Source: Thiomonas sp. FB-Cd
GTDB lineage: Bacteria > Pseudomonadota > Gammaproteobacteria > Burkholderiales > Burkholderiaceae_C
DNA length: 64,000 nt
Assembly (NCBI RefSeq): GCF_000733775.1
Contig: NZ_JPOE01000002.1
Coordinates: 372,001-436,000 of the forward strand
Reading direction: 5' to 3'
Made by a program: the position numbers and the translations under genes. This document shows, one piece after another, positions 28,567-37,269 of this stretch; the first letter of the stretch is position 1; each line of letters starts with the position of its first letter. Below the pieces are notes generated by a model. It saw only the letters and a list, made by a program, of their open reading frames with translations, ran no database searches and was not told where the DNA came from.

Positions 28567-29163
28567 GTGTTAAACAATGATTTCTGGTCTGCCTTCGTCC
28601 TTCTGCTACTGATCCTCGATCCTTTTGGGAATCTGCCGTTTTTCATCGCCATCATGCGACAGTTGCCCGAATCCCGGAGGATCCCTGTTGCGCTTCGCGA
28701 AATCGGGATCGCCTACGTCGTACTTCTTATGTTCATGTGGGGAGGGAAGGGTTTTCTCGGCCTCATCGGTCTGAGTCAGCCTTCGCTCGAGGTCGCTGGC
28801 GGGGTGATTCTGCTTCTGGTTGCCATTAAGATGATTTTCTCCACCACATCGGAAATCTTCGGTGGGGGCGATGGCCGCGAACCCATGATCTTCCCTTTGG
28901 CCATCCCGCTACTTGCCGGGCCCTCGGCGCTCGCTGCCGTGCTGCTTCTGACATCGCGTCAGCCCGGGCAATTGTGGACGTGGGTGGCGGCTCTTACAGG
29001 AGCCATCGTCGTTACAAGCAGCCTGTTTCTGATGGCGGAGACCCTGCTGAAATGGGTGGGCGATTCGGTCATGCGAGCCGGGGAAAAACTCATGGGGTTG
29101 ATTCTCACGGCGATCGCGGTAAACATGTTACTAGGGGGCTTGCGGACCTATTTTCTCGCCTGA
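28567..29163 (+). CDS. MarC family integral membrane protein
   Basis: A 198-residue protein of the MarC/YhgN family with six predicted membrane segments. Family segments are LLLILDPFGNLPFF near residues 13-26, FLGLIGLSQPSLEVAGGVIL, and PLAIPLLAGPSALAAVLLL. The name comes from the E. coli mar locus, but no role in multiple antibiotic resistance has been confirmed and the function is unknown. The start is GTG at 28567, five bases after xerD, so it probably belongs to the ogt-xerD transcript. Confidence 0.9.
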   Translation: MLNNDFWSAFVLLLLILDPFGNLPFFIAIMRQLPESRRIPVALREIGIAYVVLLMFMWGGKGFLGLIGLSQPSLEVAGGVILLLVAIKMIFSTTSEIFGGGDGREPMIFPLAIPLLAGPSALAAVLLLTSRQPGQLWTWVAALTGAIVVTSSLFLMAETLLKWVGDSVMRAGEKLMGLILTAIAVNMLLGGLRTYFLA

Positions 29164-29226
29164 GACGGGACTTTGTGGCTAGCATTCCTCGTGGATTCCT
29201 CACCATTGATGAGATAGCGACCAACC

Positions 29227-29727
29227 ATGGAAAACCTACCAATCACGCAGCAAGACCGCGAGCACTTGGCCCATTTTCTGGGAACCTTGGGGGATACGAG
29301 CATCCTTACTCAGCGGGAGATCCATGATTTTCTCGATTATTGTGATCTGATGGCCCCGAAGAGAGGGGAGATCATCGCAGATATCGGCGATGTTGGTGAA
29401 TCTTTGTTCTTCGTGCTGGAAGGGCAAGCGTGCCTGATGGCGCAACTTCCTGAGAGCGAGATGGAAATTGGCAAGATCCAGCCAGGCGAGATGCTGGGGG
29501 AAATGAGCTTTTTTGATCGCCAGCCACGTGAGGTTCGCCTGCGCGCCGGTGCGGACACCCGCCTGCTGCGCATCAAGCGCGGCATGTACGAGCGCCTGCG
29601 TCTGGAACGTCCCATCTTGGCCGTGCTATTGCTTGAGGTGGCCATCATCAGCCTGGATCATCTCTATCGCCGCACCTCCACCGATATGGCACAACTCAAT
29701 CGCTACATCCACCGCACCGGGCGGTGA
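29227..29727 (+). CDS. Cyclic nucleotide-binding domain protein
   Basis: A 166-residue protein with a single cNMP-binding (CRP-like) beta-roll at about residues 35-130. Visible are GEIIADIGDVGESLFFVLEG and the phosphate-binding cassette region PGEMLGEMSFFDRQPREVRLRAG, close to the consensus GExxGExxxxxxxpRxxxxxA. There is no helix-turn-helix or other effector domain; the C-terminal 40 residues are helical. It is thus a stand-alone sensor module whose partner is unknown. It follows marC by 63 bases and may be cotranscribed with it. Confidence 0.88.
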   Translation: MENLPITQQDREHLAHFLGTLGDTSILTQREIHDFLDYCDLMAPKRGEIIADIGDVGESLFFVLEGQACLMAQLPESEMEIGKIQPGEMLGEMSFFDRQPREVRLRAGADTRLLRIKRGMYERLRLERPILAVLLLEVAIISLDHLYRRTSTDMAQLNRYIHRTGR

Positions 29728-29752
29728 GTGGGCAGCCTTGGAACCCACTTTT
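29727..29752 (+). terminator. Possible terminator after the cNMP-binding gene
   Basis: AGTGGG (29727-29732) pairs with CCCACT (29744-29749), and TTTA follows. The stem is short and the T-run weak. A second perfect stem, GCACGGC at 29801-29807 with GCCGTGC at 29818-29824, lies further into the same convergent gap before eamA ends at 29851; together they may stop transcription from both sides. Confidence 0.35.
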
Positions 29753-29850
29753 ACGCCTTTATTGAGAGCAATTGCCTTGCCATCCGGCAAAGACGCGGTT
29801 GCACGGCGGACGCTTCGGCCGTGCCTGCTTGCATCAAGTTAATCAGATGT

Positions 29851-30735
29851 CTAGCCGAATGCGCGACGGAGCAAAACCCGCAGCCGGCCAGCGAATTGGT
29901 TCACGGCCAGTCCGCTCAGAACCAAGGCTCCAGCCGCGATCTTCCACGTCTGTAGGGATTCGTGCAGAACGATGCTGGCCGACAGCATGCCGGCAACTGG
30001 CACGAGGAGGCTGAAAGGTGCAACCTGTGCCGCCGGGTAGCGGCGCATCAGCATTGACCATACGCCGAAACCGAGCAGCGTGTTGGGGTAGGACTGGAAG
30101 AGTACCGCGAGCGAGGATTCGAGGGTCAACGCGTGAAGGGCGTGCCATATCACGCGCGGGCCTTCGATCAGGGCCGAGGCCATGAGTAGGGGTGGCACGG
30201 CGATGAGGCTGCCCCATACGGCTAAGGCCAAGGGCTGCACCCGGCCCATGCGTTTAGAAAGAATGTTTGCCACCGCCCAGGACAAGCCGGCGCCCATGAC
30301 GAGCAGCAATCCGACCAGCGTGGATCGCGTATCAAGATGCCAAGCCACAATGCCCATTCCGCTCAGTGCAATGCCAGCCCCGATCAATTGGGTCGCACGC
30401 GCATGCTCATGCAATATCCACCATGCCAGGGCGATGGTGAAAAAGGCTTGAAGCTGGATCACCAGTGACGACAAGCCAGCCGGCATGCCGAGCTTCATGC
30501 CGACGAAGAGCAAGGAAAACTGCAAAGCAAATTGCGCCAACCCCCAGCCTGTCAGAAGGTGTAAAGGAATCTCCGGCCTGCGCACAAAGAATACGAGAGG
30601 GACCGCGGCGAAGAAAAACCGCAAGCTGGTGAAGAGCAGTGGTGGCAGATCGCGCAGGCCAATCTTGATCACGACAAAGTTGAAGCCCCAGATCGACACC
30701 ACGATCAGGGCCAGGACGAGATCCCTGGCTCGCAT
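29851..30735 (-). CDS. EamA/DMT family transporter
   Basis: A 294-residue inner-membrane protein with two EamA repeats and about ten membrane helices. The opening RDLVLALIVVSIWGFNFVVIK and the motif LTSLRFFFAAVPL in repeat one, and IGAGIALSGMGIVAW at the end of it, are typical of the EamA (RhaT/YdcZ-like) drug/metabolite transporters. Substrate unknown; family members export amino acids or metabolites. ATG 30735 is chosen because hydrophobic sequence starts five residues later; the frame stays open upstream only because it overlaps the DUF455 gene. It is last in a minus-strand run nfeD-qmcA-DUF455-eamA. Confidence 0.9.
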   Translation of the reverse strand: MRARDLVLALIVVSIWGFNFVVIKIGLRDLPPLLFTSLRFFFAAVPLVFFVRRPEIPLHLLTGWGLAQFALQFSLLFVGMKLGMPAGLSSLVIQLQAFFTIALAWWILHEHARATQLIGAGIALSGMGIVAWHLDTRSTLVGLLLVMGAGLSWAVANILSKRMGRVQPLALAVWGSLIAVPPLLMASALIEGPRVIWHALHALTLESSLAVLFQSYPNTLLGFGVWSMLMRRYPAAQVAPFSLLVPVAGMLSASIVLHESLQTWKIAAGALVLSGLAVNQFAGRLRVLLRRAFG

Positions 30736-30755
30736 GCGAAAAGCTTCGTCAAGCC

Positions 30756-31655
30756 TCAAGGTGTTGGCGGCACAGTTGCCGAGAGCTGCTCTAGCCAATC
30801 GATCTCGGACTGCGTGAATCCTGCTTGCAGCCGGGCTGTGTGGTTGAACGGTGCTTTCAACCGTGGCGCCTGGTGGCGGACGGTCAGCTCGGCATAGGCG
30901 GCAATGGGGTCCAGGCCAGCTTGCGTGCAGGCCCAGCGGTACCAGGAATTGCCAATCTGCACGTGGCCAATCTCGTCCGCCAGGATGCGATCGAGAATGG
31001 CGGCTGCCGACGTATCGCCTGCAGCTGCCAGCTTGGCGCGTATGCCGGGGTTGACGTCCAATCCGCGTGCCTCCAGCGTGCGTGGCACCAAGGCCAAGCG
31101 GGCAAGCAGATCGTCCGCAGTTTTTTCGGCCATGTTCCACAGCCCGTTGTGCGCGGGAAAGTCGCCGTAGTCGTATCCCAGCGTCCGCAGATGCTCAAGG
31201 AGAAAAGTGAAATGAAGCGCTTCCTCGGCCGCTACATTGAGCCAATCACGGTAAAACGACTCGGGAAGGTTGGGGAAGCGCCAGACGATGTCTAATGCCA
31301 GATTGATGGCATTGAACTCGATATGAGCGAGAGCATGCACCAGCGCGGCACGTCCCTCCAGACTGCCGAGTCGGCGCCTGGGCACCTGCTGAGGTGGCAG
31401 CAGTACAGGGCGAGCGGGGCGCCCTGGCAGCGTTGCTGACGGCGCTTTGACGATGCGTTCGGAGGCAATGCTTACCGCACCACGTCTCAAATCATCACGC
31501 AGTGCTAAGGTCAAGCTTGTCTTGGCTGCAGGATCGCCACAAAGCAAAGCCTGCAGCGCTGCCTCGCGCGCGCAGCTTATGCACGAGCGGGCAGCGCGTT
31601 CGCTGCTTCCGGCAGCAGATGCTTCATCGGTTGGTGCGCAATGGCCGCGATTCAA
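30756..31655 (-). CDS. DUF455 family ferritin-like protein
   Basis: A 299-residue protein of the DUF455 family, related to ferritin-like di-iron proteins. Candidate metal-binding segments are HALAHIEFNAINLALD, VAAEEALHFTFLLEHL and ILADEIGHVQIGNSWY, giving the paired Glu and ExxH pattern of di-iron sites. The reaction is unknown; family members are often annotated as putative rRNA or tRNA modification or iron-storage proteins without proof. The only upstream start is TTG at 31655, ten bases after the qmcA stop; no ATG precedes conserved sequence, so the start is uncertain. Confidence 0.85.
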   Translation of the reverse strand: MNRGHCAPTDEASAAGSSERAARSCISCAREAALQALLCGDPAAKTSLTLALRDDLRRGAVSIASERIVKAPSATLPGRPARPVLLPPQQVPRRRLGSLEGRAALVHALAHIEFNAINLALDIVWRFPNLPESFYRDWLNVAAEEALHFTFLLEHLRTLGYDYGDFPAHNGLWNMAEKTADDLLARLALVPRTLEARGLDVNPGIRAKLAAAGDTSAAAILDRILADEIGHVQIGNSWYRWACTQAGLDPIAAYAELTVRHQAPRLKAPFNHTARLQAGFTQSEIDWLEQLSATVPPTP

Positions 31656-31665
31656 GGCTGCAAGC

Positions 31666-32571
31666 TCACTGGGTCTTCTTCAGCACAGCCATCGCCGAGG
31701 CGATCAGCCCGGCCGCCTGGCTCATGTCGCCGGGTACGACGAGAGTTGTGCTTGCTTTGGCCAAGTTGGCGTATGCGTCCAATGCCTGCTGTGCGACTTT
31801 GAGCTGCACAGCATCGACGCCGCCAGGTTTTCCGATCGCCGATGCAACAACTTCCAGCGCACGCGCTGTGGCGTTGGCCACGGCCTCAATAGCGGCCGCT
31901 TCGCCTTGGGCTCGGTTGATCGCTGCCTGGCGCTCGCCTTCAGAGCGGGCGATGAAGGCCTGTCGTTCCCCCTCAGCCTGGTTGATCTGTTGCTGGCGCG
32001 CGCCCTCAGACGTGGCAATGACCGCACGCTTTTCGCGCTCTGCCGTGATCTGGCGTTGCATTGCGTGCAGAATTTCCGCCGGTGGCGTGAGGTCCTTGAT
32101 CTCATAACGCAGCACCTTCACGCCCCAGTTGGCTGCTGCCTCGTCCAGTGCCGACACGACGCTGTGGTTGATGAAGTCGCGCTCCTCAAACGTCTTGTCG
32201 AGCTCAAGCTTGCCGATGACGCTGCGCAAGGTGGTTTGTGCCAACTGCGATATGGCAACCACGTAGTTTGAGGATCCATAGCTTGCGCGCATCGGGTCCG
32301 TCACTTGGAAATAGAGAATGCCGTCGACCGTGAGTTGAGTGTTGTCGCGCGTGATGCACACCTGGCTGGCGATGTCCAGTGGCACTTCCTTTTGCATGTG
32401 TTTGTATGCCACGCGGTCAACGAAGGGGACAATGAAGCTCAAGCCTGGCGCGAGCGTGCGGTCGTATTTACCCAGGCGCTCAACCACCCACGCATGCTGC
32501 TGCGGCACGACCTTCACGCCTCGAGAGACGATGATGATGCCGATGATGACCAGGACGAGTGCAAGTTCCAC
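31666..32571 (-). CDS. qmcA: SPFH/stomatin family protein QmcA
   Basis: A 301-residue membrane-anchored prohibitin-homology protein. One N-terminal helix (ELALVLVIIGIIIVSRG) is followed by the SPFH domain (VPQQHAWVVERLGKYDRTL to about residue 200) and a long Ala/Glu/Arg coiled coil (QINQAEGERQAFIARSEGER). Such proteins form rings in the membrane and usually pair with an NfeD protein, here encoded directly upstream. The start is GTG at 32571, with TGGAG eight bases before it; the frame stays open far upstream only because it overlaps nfeD. Confidence 0.92.
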   Translation of the reverse strand: MELALVLVIIGIIIVSRGVKVVPQQHAWVVERLGKYDRTLAPGLSFIVPFVDRVAYKHMQKEVPLDIASQVCITRDNTQLTVDGILYFQVTDPMRASYGSSNYVVAISQLAQTTLRSVIGKLELDKTFEERDFINHSVVSALDEAAANWGVKVLRYEIKDLTPPAEILHAMQRQITAEREKRAVIATSEGARQQQINQAEGERQAFIARSEGERQAAINRAQGEAAAIEAVANATARALEVVASAIGKPGGVDAVQLKVAQQALDAYANLAKASTTLVVPGDMSQAAGLIASAMAVLKKTQ

Positions 32572-32629
32572 TGCGAATCTCCAGAATGGGCGGGTTGTTG
32601 GGGTGACCGTGCCTAATGAGGGTAGCCCG

Positions 32630-33103
32630 TCAGGATGGGTGAGCCCCTGATTGTGCACGCGCGTGGGCGGCGTCGCCGGCAAGCGGCTCAAGCACCAGCG
32701 TGTTGCCGTCCAGCGCCTTAATGCGGAATTGGCCCGGCTGCAGCGGACCCTTTCCTCCGAAGCGCGCCTGCCAGTCGCTTCCGCGGTAGCGGATGCGAGC
32801 TTCGCCACGGTTGTCCCAGGCATCGACTTCGACCACCGAGCCGATGTCCAAATTGATGTCGCGATTAGCCCCTGGCGCGGGTCTGACTCGTTTTTTTCGC
32901 AGCGAGTGCAGCGCGTAGACCGAACCGGTGCCAACCAAGGCTGAGCTCACCCACTGCAGCGGCACGTTCAAGCCCAGATGCGCGGCCATTGCCCCGGCCA
33001 CGGCTCCCACCGCCAGCATCAGCAGATAGAAGGTGCCGCTGGTGAGTTCCAGTGCCACCAGCAGAGCAGCGGCGATCCACCATTGCATTGGGGTGCTCAT
33101 CAT
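32630..33103 (-). CDS. NfeD family membrane protein
   Basis: A 157-residue NfeD-like protein: three hydrophobic segments in the first 75 residues (QWWIAAALLVALEL, TFYLLMLAVGAVAGAMAA and WVSSALVGTGSVYAL), then an OB-fold NfeD1b domain with RGSDWQARF and QFRIKALDGNTLVLEPL. It is the short form without a protease domain. NfeD and SPFH proteins are made together and thought to act as a membrane quality-control pair. ATG at 33103 (or 33100) has AAGGA upstream; the frame continues to 33217 without family similarity. Confidence 0.9.
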   Translation of the reverse strand: MMSTPMQWWIAAALLVALELTSGTFYLLMLAVGAVAGAMAAHLGLNVPLQWVSSALVGTGSVYALHSLRKKRVRPAPGANRDINLDIGSVVEVDAWDNRGEARIRYRGSDWQARFGGKGPLQPGQFRIKALDGNTLVLEPLAGDAAHARAQSGAHPS

Positions 33104-33706
33104 GGCTTTTTCCTTAAACGAGACATTCATCATAGACACGGGGCGCGTGAACGTCGCAAGCATGGTGATTGCGGATCGGCGCAGCGCATCCTTAAGGCAG
33201 GCGGCTTCGCCGTGCATGGGTAGCCTTGGACCAGATGCGCTGGGGCTCGCGGTTGCATGTCCGCTCGAATGCAGAGGGTGAGCGCCCGCACGGCCACGCG
33301 ACTCGGCGCATATTGTCCTCTAGTGACGCCGTCTGCGCGAGCCCAGATGGCGTTGCGGGCAGCCGCGCATCTGGGGCAACGAGGTAGGGCGAGCGGTCGA
33401 GATCTGAGGGTGTTGACGCCATGTGCGGAAGGCACGGACCAAAACGCCCGTGATCACGACTAGCAAAGGCTACCGGCTTTGCGGCGTGTACATGCCGCAT
33501 TGCGCACGTTGCGCTCCGTGTTGGCCTCCAGGAAAGGCACACTGAATCGCGATGGTTAACGGGCTGCATCCAGAGTTGCGCCTTGGCGCTTCACGCAAAT
33601 ATGGCAGTTGTTTGCGCTGAAACAAACACACCGGTACGTTTCGAAGCGTACGCTATGAATCGTTGTGATTGTGGTGATTACGCATGCGAACAGCTGGGAG
33701 CCTGTC
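33104..33706. other. Intergenic stretch of about 600 bases
   Basis: Between nfeD and the small acidic ORF. Frames of up to 125 codons occur on the minus strand but contain no recognisable domain and look like random GC-rich sequence. The only structure I noticed is the near-perfect palindrome at 33634-33651. Promoters for nfeD (leftward) and the small ORF (rightward) must lie here. Confidence 0.5.
33634..33651. promoter_or_regulatory. 18-bp near-palindrome, possible operator
   Basis: GTACGTTTCGAAGCGTAC is symmetric about TTCGAA at 33640-33645 in 16 of 18 positions. It lies 56 bases before the ATG of a 62-residue ORF and about 580 bases before the decarboxylase gene. TATGAA at 33654-33659 just after it could be a -10 element. 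It looks like a dimeric repressor or activator site, but the binding protein is unknown. Confidence 0.4.
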
Positions 33707-33895
33707 ATGCAACTTGACGAAGAAACCCGCGGTGATCTGGAAAAGGGCATTGAAATCCTGAGCGGCATCTTGGACGGCGAACCGGTGGATCCCGATCTGA
33801 TGCATTATTTGGGCATGCTCTGCTTGACTCTGTCGCAGGAAGCGCGCGAGGCCGATGATGATGAAGACATTGACCCATTGATCGAGCTTCCCTGA
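33707..33895 (+). CDS. Small acidic hypothetical protein
   Basis: A 62-residue protein, unrecognised. It has a good ribosome binding site (GGGAG at 33696-33700, six bases before ATG). The product is strongly acidic: EETRGDLEKGIEILSGILDG at the start and a tail EADDDEDIDPLIEL. The middle (DPDLMHYLGMLCLTLSQEAR) looks amphipathic helical. No Cys pair, signal or membrane segment. It lies in the leader region of the basic amino acid decarboxylase, but a functional link is only a guess. Confidence 0.55.
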   Translation: MQLDEETRGDLEKGIEILSGILDGEPVDPDLMHYLGMLCLTLSQEAREADDDEDIDPLIELP

Positions 33896-33937
33896 CGCCA
33901 CCAAGCCTTCGTTCGACGAACGCAGCAGAGAACAGCA

Positions 33938-34081
33938 ATGGGCAATACAGTGCTTGATGCCTTGGTCGCGGTTTTGCTCACAACGCACACGTGGTTGATG
34001 TGGCAGCTGACTCGTGAGCATTGGAGCCTCGATAGGGCGCAGCCCGAGTGGCGCGCGATCGACCCATTTCAGGACGGCTAG
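33938..34081 (+). CDS. Possible 47-residue small protein
   Basis: An open frame from ATG 33938 to TAG 34079-34081. The product begins MGNTVLDALVAVLLTTHTWL, a hydrophobic stretch of about 15 residues that could be a membrane helix, and ends with a polar tail (EWRAIDPFQDG). The ribosome binding site is poor (AGAGAA). No family recognised. It sits 42 bases after the acidic ORF and 150 bases before the decarboxylase. Confidence 0.3.
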   Translation: MGNTVLDALVAVLLTTHTWLMWQLTREHWSLDRAQPEWRAIDPFQDG

Positions 34082-34230
34082 GGAACGACCGGCCGGCGGC
34101 GAAGGCGGATTTGTGTTCTTCGTCGCGTTTCGGGGTGGGCCAAGGGCACAACAATCTCATTGTGCCCCCAGGATTTTCTACACTTCCCGTTTCGCTCAAC
34201 TTCTGAGCGGGTCCCTTACCGGAGCTCATC

Positions 34231-36522
34231 ATGCGCTTTCGTTTTCCGATCGTCATTATCGACGAGGATTTTCGCTCCGAAAACAACTCTGGCTTGGGCA
34301 TCCGCGCCTTGGCGCAGGCCATTGAGGCCGAGGGCATCGAGGTTCTGGGTGTGACAAGTTTCGGCGATCTCTCCAGCTTCGCCCAACAGCAATCACGCGC
34401 GAGCGCCTTTATCCTGTCCATCGACGATGAGGAGTTCGCTGCGGCCGAGGCGGGGGCCGAAGCGCAAGTGGTGCAGACCCTGCGCAAATTCATTGAGGAA
34501 ATTCGCTTTCGCAATGCCCAGATTCCGATTTATCTCTATGGTGAGACCCGTACATCGCGCCATATTCCGAACGATATCCTGCGCGAGTTGCACGGATTCA
34601 TCCACATGTTTGAGGACACACCGGAATTTGTCGCACGCCACATCATCCGCGAGGCGCGTACCTATCTAGACTCGCTTGCACCACCGTTTTTTCGGGCTCT
34701 TGTGGGCTATGCGGCGGACGGCTCCTACTCCTGGCATTGCCCCGGCCATTCAGGCGGCGTGGCCTTCCTCAAGAGCCCAGTTGGGCAGATGTTCCACCAG
34801 TTCTTCGGCGAAAACCTGCTTCGCGCAGACGTGTGCAACGCAGTGGATGAGTTGGGACAGTTGCTCGACCACACAGGCCCCGTGGCTGCAAGCGAGCGCA
34901 ATGCGGCACGCATTTTTTATGCAGACCATCTGTTCTTTGTCACGAACGGAACCTCCACCTCGAACAAGATGGTGTGGCATTCCACCGTGGCGCCCGGCGA
35001 CGTTGTCGTGGTGGATCGCAATTGCCATAAGAGCGTGCTGCACGCAATCATCATGACCGGGGCACTGCCGGTTTTTCTCACGCCTACGCGAAACCACTAC
35101 GGCATTATTGGGCCCATCCCGCGCGACGAATTCAAACCCGAAAACATTGAACGCAAGATTGCCGCCAATCCGCTCACCGCGCATCTGGCGGGGAAGGTCA
35201 AGCCCCGTGTGCTGACCATTACCCAATCCACGTACGACGGCGTGCTTTACAACGTGGACACCATTAAGCACATGCTCGACGGTTATATCGACACCCTTCA
35301 TTTCGACGAAGCGTGGCTGCCGCATGCGACCTTTCACCCTTTTTACGGGGGCATGCATGCCATAGGTCAAGGGCGCCCGCGGACGCGGGAATCCATGGTT
35401 TTTTCCACCCAGTCGACGCACAAACTCTTGGCCGGCTTGAGCCAGGCCTCGCAGATTCTGGTGCAAGATTCCGAAACGCGCAGCTTGGACCGACCGCGAT
35501 TTAACGAGGCCTATCTGATGCACAGCTCCACGTCACCGCAGTATGCAATCATCGCATCCTGTGACGTGGCGGCCGCCATGATGGAGCCACCTGGCGGTAC
35601 CGCATTGGTGGAGGAAAGCATTCTGGAGGCCCTGAATTTCCGGCGCGCCATGCGTAAGGTCGACGAAGAGTTCGGCCACGACTGGTGGTTTCAAGTTTGG
35701 GGGCCGGACGAATTGGCGCCAGAGGACATTGGCGCGCGCGAGGATTGGCTGCTTGGTCCGCAGGCCAACTGGCACGGATTTGGCGAATTGGCGCCAGGAT
35801 TCAACATGCTCGATCCGATCAAGGCCACGGTAATCACACCGGGCCTTGACATGCATGGGCGCTTCAGTGAGACGGGCATTCCAGCGGCCATCGTTACGAA
35901 ATATCTGGCTGAACACGGTGTCATCGTTGAAAAAACGAGCCTGTACAGCTTTTTCATCATGTTCACCATCGGCATTACGAAGGGCCGTTGGAACACCTTG
36001 GTAACCGCACTGCAGCAGTTCAAAGACGACTACGACCGCAATCAACCGCTGTGGCGCATCCTGCCCGAGTTCATCGCCAAATATCCCATATATGAACGCG
36101 TCGGGCTGCGTGACCTTTGCCAGCGCATCCACACCGCTTACGAGGCTGCTGACGTGGCGAAGCTGACGACTGAAATGTACCTTTCCGATCTGCAACCGGC
36201 CATGACCCCCACAGAGGCCTACGCGCGTATGGCTCACCGTGACATTGAACGTGTCGGCATCGACGAGTTGGAAGGGCGGATCACGACAGCGCTACTCACA
36301 CCGTATCCACCAGGCATACCGCTGCTGATCCCGGGGGAACGATTCAATCGCAAGATCGTTCAGTACCTGCAGTTTGCGCGGGAGTTCAATCGGCAGTTTC
36401 CCGGTTTTGCAACCGACATTCACGGTTTGGTGGAGGATGACGGGCCGAACGGCAAGCGCTATTGCGTCGATTGCGTACGCGGCGCGAGCGCAGGGGCGAA
36501 CAAGGCGAGCGGCTTAATCTAG
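34231..36522 (+). CDS. Orn/Lys/Arg decarboxylase, class I fold, PLP-dependent
   Basis: A 763-residue pyridoxal-phosphate decarboxylase of the large AdiA/LdcC/SpeC type. Domains: receiver-like wing (1-130, FPIVIIDEDFRSENNSGLG), PLP core with CPGHSGGVAFLKSPVG, NGTSTSNKMVW, HFDEAWLPHATFHPFY and the PLP-binding Lys in STQSTHKLLAGLSQAS, and a C-terminal domain (FPGFATDIHGLV). Products would be agmatine, cadaverine or putrescine; Betaproteobacterial members of this length are usually arginine or lysine decarboxylases, but I cannot fix the substrate. GGAGC lies eight bases before ATG. Such enzymes serve acid stress or polyamine synthesis. It is convergent with the sigma factor operon. Confidence 0.92.
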   Translation: MRFRFPIVIIDEDFRSENNSGLGIRALAQAIEAEGIEVLGVTSFGDLSSFAQQQSRASAFILSIDDEEFAAAEAGAEAQVVQTLRKFIEEIRFRNAQIPIYLYGETRTSRHIPNDILRELHGFIHMFEDTPEFVARHIIREARTYLDSLAPPFFRALVGYAADGSYSWHCPGHSGGVAFLKSPVGQMFHQFFGENLLRADVCNAVDELGQLLDHTGPVAASERNAARIFYADHLFFVTNGTSTSNKMVWHSTVAPGDVVVVDRNCHKSVLHAIIMTGALPVFLTPTRNHYGIIGPIPRDEFKPENIERKIAANPLTAHLAGKVKPRVLTITQSTYDGVLYNVDTIKHMLDGYIDTLHFDEAWLPHATFHPFYGGMHAIGQGRPRTRESMVFSTQSTHKLLAGLSQASQILVQDSETRSLDRPRFNEAYLMHSSTSPQYAIIASCDVAAAMMEPPGGTALVEESILEALNFRRAMRKVDEEFGHDWWFQVWGPDELAPEDIGAREDWLLGPQANWHGFGELAPGFNMLDPIKATVITPGLDMHGRFSETGIPAAIVTKYLAEHGVIVEKTSLYSFFIMFTIGITKGRWNTLVTALQQFKDDYDRNQPLWRILPEFIAKYPIYERVGLRDLCQRIHTAYEAADVAKLTTEMYLSDLQPAMTPTEAYARMAHRDIERVGIDELEGRITTALLTPYPPGIPLLIPGERFNRKIVQYLQFAREFNRQFPGFATDIHGLVEDDGPNGKRYCVDCVRGASAGANKASGLI

Positions 36523-36537
36523 CCAGGAGTGGGGCAG

Positions 36538-36837
36538 TCAGCGCTGCCGTTCGCGGTATTGCTCCCTCAGGCGTTTTTGCTCTTGTGGCGACAAGCTTTG
36601 GTAGCGCTGTTGTTCGCGCAGGATGCGCTGGCGCCGATCAGGCGGCATGCGTTCCCATTGCTGCATGCGTTGGTTCCACTGTGGCCCTCCACCGGGGTTC
36701 GGGTTGGCTACCGCGGGCAGGGCAGTCACAAGCTCAGCCAGCATGATGGCCAGCAGCGTTCGACGCAGCGCGGACAGTCCGGTGCGACTGCCGATGTTGC
36801 GCCGGTCACCAAGCGCAGACTCAGGCCGGATTGCCAT
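36538..36837 (-). CDS. DUF3106 domain protein
   Basis: A 99-residue protein with an N-terminal signal-like helix (ALRRTLLAIMLAELVTALPA) and a periplasmic Arg/Gln-rich domain: WNQRMQQWERMPPDRRQRIL and SLSPQEQKRLREQYRERQR. The repeated W-x-x-MPPDxRxRI and LSPEQQxxLRE phrases define DUF3106, small exported helical proteins of unknown role, distantly like CpxP/Spy-type proteins. ATG 36837 overlaps the end of the preceding gene by 17 bases, so it is translationally coupled to it. Confidence 0.8.
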   Translation of the reverse strand: MAIRPESALGDRRNIGSRTGLSALRRTLLAIMLAELVTALPAVANPNPGGGPQWNQRMQQWERMPPDRRQRILREQQRYQSLSPQEQKRLREQYRERQR

Positions 36838-37258
36838 GGCGCACGTCCTGCAGAGCTTGGGGATGAGCGGCCAGCCACTCATAGAAATCCATATTCTGCA
36901 CAGCATCCGCCAGTTGTGGGTTCACCTGCGCATTTAACTGTGCGGGTGGGGCAGGCATTCCGGCGCGGCTGGACAGCAGGGGAAGCGCGCTGATGGTGAA
37001 AATGGCAACGGTGACAGAGACAAATCCCGCTGCCATAACCCTGGGCCAGCGCAGCTTGCGCTGGGCTGGGCGCCGGCGTGCGGCCAGTTGGGGTAAGGCC
37101 GCCAATCCAGCGACAACCTGAGTGCCGAATTGTGCTTGCGCAGCGAGGTGAGCATCGGATTGCATGGCCAGCTTTACGGCATGCGCTTGCTGCGCGTCAA
37201 GCAAGCCAGCACGCCACCGGTCGAGCTCGACCGTAGTGATGGATGTGTCGGTGTTCAT
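36821..37258 (-). CDS. DUF3619 family protein, probable anti-sigma partner
   Basis: A 145-residue protein with a cytoplasmic N-terminus, one membrane helix (VMAAGFVSVTVAIFTISALP, about 70-89) and a short periplasmic tail containing NMDFYEWLAAHP. This layout and its position directly after an ECF-type sigma factor match the DUF3619 family of Burkholderiales and suggest an anti-sigma role, which is inference. ATG 37258 is preceded by AAAGGTGACGCC, a good ribosome binding site that overlaps the end of the sigma gene. Confidence 0.78.
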   Translation of the reverse strand: MNTDTSITTVELDRWRAGLLDAQQAHAVKLAMQSDAHLAAQAQFGTQVVAGLAALPQLAARRRPAQRKLRWPRVMAAGFVSVTVAIFTISALPLLSSRAGMPAPPAQLNAQVNPQLADAVQNMDFYEWLAAHPQALQDVRHGNPA

Positions 37259-37269
37259 GGCGTCACCTT

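Noticed and set aside
33192..33569. 125-codon minus-strand frame upstream of nfeD
   Set aside because: No conserved motif or ribosome binding site, and composition typical of non-coding GC-rich DNA.
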